From: Nocardioides guangzhouensis
GTDB lineage: Bacteria > Actinomycetota > Actinomycetes > Propionibacteriales > Nocardioidaceae
DNA: 64,000 nt
Reading direction: 5' to 3'
Assembly: GCF_004519545.1 (NCBI RefSeq)
Contig: NZ_SDKM01000009.1
Coordinates: 1-64,000, forward strand
This document shows positions 62,701-64,000 of the stretch, piece after piece. A program made the position numbers and the translations under genes. How positions within the stretch are numbered: the stretch's first letter is position 1; the number at the start of each line of letters is the position of its first letter. Below the pieces are notes generated by a model. That model saw nothing but the letters and a program-made list of their open reading frames with translations, had not been told where the DNA came from and searched no databases.

Positions 62701-63876
62701 ATGCACATCACCACCGTCGACACCACCGACACCCGCCAGCCCACCCCACCCATCGGCCAGGACCCCACCGGCCCCATCTGGGTCGAGGTCCGCCCCGACC
62801 TCCGCCGCCTCCACGTCCTCGCCGGCGACGTGCTCGCCACCTTGGGCAAGCGCCGCGACATCGCCGGCAAGGGCCGCAACGAACACGAGGACATCCACCA
62901 CGCCGAGGCCTGGCTGCACGCCCACCGCACCGCCGACCTCGTGCTCACCCAGACCCAGCGGCTGCACCCCAAGATCCTGGCCGGCGCCTGCGACCTCGCA
63001 GCCAACGCCGGCGTGCAGCGGCTCTGGCTCCTGCACGCCCCACCCCGCAGCGACGCCTTCGACCACACCCTCAGCCGCCGCGCCACCGGTACCGCCATCG
63101 TCGACGCGGTGCCCACTCCGGAGATGCGCGACCGCACGGCACCGGAACCCGCCGCGATCCCGCTGCCTGCCGTGCCCCAGATCGAGTTCACCACCTTCTG
63201 GGCCGCCTGCCAGGACCAGCTCTCCGCTCAGGACCTCACACTTGTGGGCGACCGGCTCGCCCGCACCGTCGCGGCCTGCACCGCCGGGCTCACCCGGACC
63301 GGCGCCACCGAGGACACCGTCGCCGACCTCGCCCTCGGCCTCCTCAACCACGCGCCCGCCGATGCCGAGCTGGCCGTCGACATCCGCGCTCTGCAGATCG
63401 CCGCCTGGCACCACGATCTCTACGTCAAGGTCAACCACACCCGGCTACACCAGCACGAGGAACGCCCCCGCCAGGCACAGGAAGACGTCGACGCCGCCAT
63501 GCTTGCCTACCGCCAGCCCTACCGGGCCCTCACGACCGCGCTCACCCGCCAGGGCTTCGGCGTCGCGGACATCGCCACCATCGCCATCGCCTACACCGAC
63601 CCCGATGCGGGCTGCCTCGACTGCCTCGACAGCACCATCAGCCTGACCCCGGCGGCCGCCACCGCCCTGCGGGCACAGCTCTACCTGCGGCGGAGCCACG
63701 GCGCCGCAGACCACGACCCGCTGCTCCCGCACACCCCCAAGGCACTCGCCAAGGCACTCACCGACGCCCAGACCGACCTCGCCGTCCACGTCCACGGCCG
63801 CCGAGCCGAACGCACCCGCAACCACACCACCCGAGCCCTCCGCCAGCTCGGCATCACCCTCCACGCCCTGCCATGA
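62701..63876 (+). CDS. Unrecognised Tn7-like associated protein
   Basis: 391 aa, in the slot where TnsD/TniQ target selectors normally sit. It has a mixed N-terminal part (IWVEVRPDLRRLHVLAGDVL; HHAEAWLHAHRTADLVLTQT; AGVQRLWLLHAPPRSDAFDH) and a helical C-terminal part (DVDAAMLAYRQPYRALTTAL; GFGVADIATIAIAYTDPDAG; then CLDC). It lacks the zinc fingers of TniQ; CLDC is the only cysteine pair. Start 2 bp after the TnsC stop; end overlaps the XRE start by ATGA. No family assigned; a target-selection or assembly role is inference. Confidence 0.7.
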   Translation: MHITTVDTTDTRQPTPPIGQDPTGPIWVEVRPDLRRLHVLAGDVLATLGKRRDIAGKGRNEHEDIHHAEAWLHAHRTADLVLTQTQRLHPKILAGACDLAANAGVQRLWLLHAPPRSDAFDHTLSRRATGTAIVDAVPTPEMRDRTAPEPAAIPLPAVPQIEFTTFWAACQDQLSAQDLTLVGDRLARTVAACTAGLTRTGATEDTVADLALGLLNHAPADAELAVDIRALQIAAWHHDLYVKVNHTRLHQHEERPRQAQEDVDAAMLAYRQPYRALTTALTRQGFGVADIATIAIAYTDPDAGCLDCLDSTISLTPAAATALRAQLYLRRSHGAADHDPLLPHTPKALAKALTDAQTDLAVHVHGRRAERTRNHTTRALRQLGITLHALP

Positions 63877-64000
63877 TCGACGCCACCAAGCTCCGCAGCC
63901 TGCGCACCGACCGCGGCTACTCCATCCGCAGGCTCGCCGACGCCGTAGGAGTCAGCTACCAGACCATCCGCCGCCTCGAGAACGGCGACGACCCCGGCGA
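63873..64000 (+). CDS. XRE-family regulator (partial)
   Basis: The first 42 residues are visible: IDATKLRSLRTDRGYSIRRL and ADAVGVSYQTIRRLENGDD form a complete Cro/CI-type helix-turn-helix (helices about 4-15, 17-24, 28-36). The rest is beyond the window. ATGA coupling to the preceding gene places it in the transposition operon, where it may control that operon or act on DNA targets. Confidence 0.85.
   Translation, partial: MIDATKLRSLRTDRGYSIRRLADAVGVSYQTIRRLENGDDPG

Overview
The window is 64 kb of high-GC actinobacterial chromosome. The gene repertoire (BTAD/SARP and LuxR-TPR regulators, DUF4389, DUF2237, OsmC, TY-Chap-like and NERD proteins), frequent GTG starts, ATGA start/stop overlaps and an interspersed palindromic element at 2046-2087 suggest Nocardioides or a close relative. 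That placement is an inference from gene content; there is no rRNA, tRNA or other taxonomic marker here. No CRISPR array was seen.

Region 1 (1-31.1 kb) looks like core-type, very GC-rich sequence. It holds small membrane and lipoproteins, a Tat-exported sulfatase, an FAD oxidoreductase followed by a TPR-LuxR regulator, a methyltransferase, a tandem pair of NERD proteins with a stranded excalibur-motif relic between them, a PAS-SpoIIE phosphatase divergent from a DUF4389-Hsp20 operon, an OsmC/FAD/FAD/SARP run, an SNF2 helicase, a MycE-like methyltransferase, a NERD-UvrD helicase and a TY-Chap-like protein.

Region 2 (31.2-47.7 kb) appears less GC-extreme and looks more accessory. It starts with a large PLD(HKD)-SF2 helicase-DUF3427 protein closed by a strong terminator hairpin. 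A phosphoketolase overlaps a beta-phosphoglucomutase/GH65 phosphorylase fusion by a TAATG junction, which suggests trehalose or other disaccharide phosphorolysis feeding the phosphoketolase shunt. Small stress and membrane genes follow (SHOCT, AlbA_2, ZIP transporter, SpoIIAA-like, DUF7144-like, DoxX), with one broken AlbA_2 relic.

Region 3 (47.7-56.3 kb) is an amino-acid and peptide module. A ThrE exporter converges on a six-gene minus-strand run: MFS transporter, M24 peptidase, APC antiporter-like permease, small anchored protein, M20 peptidase and a second ThrE-type protein.

Region 4 (56.3-64 kb) is a mobile-element zone. It begins with relics (frameshifted hicB, an IS30 transposase fragment, other broken ORFs) and an inverted repeat. 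It then enters a tightly coupled plus-strand operon: a small protein, a zinc-ribbon ORF, a TnsA-like PD-(D/E)xK endonuclease, a TnsB/Mu-type DDE transposase, a TnsC/TniB-like protein whose Walker A and B motifs both look degenerate, an unrecognised 391-aa protein and an XRE regulator cut by the window edge. This Tn7-like heteromeric transposition module is the strongest candidate for an unusual system here: it has no recognisable TniQ/TnsD in view, its ATPase may be catalytically dead, and an unknown protein sits in the target-selector position.
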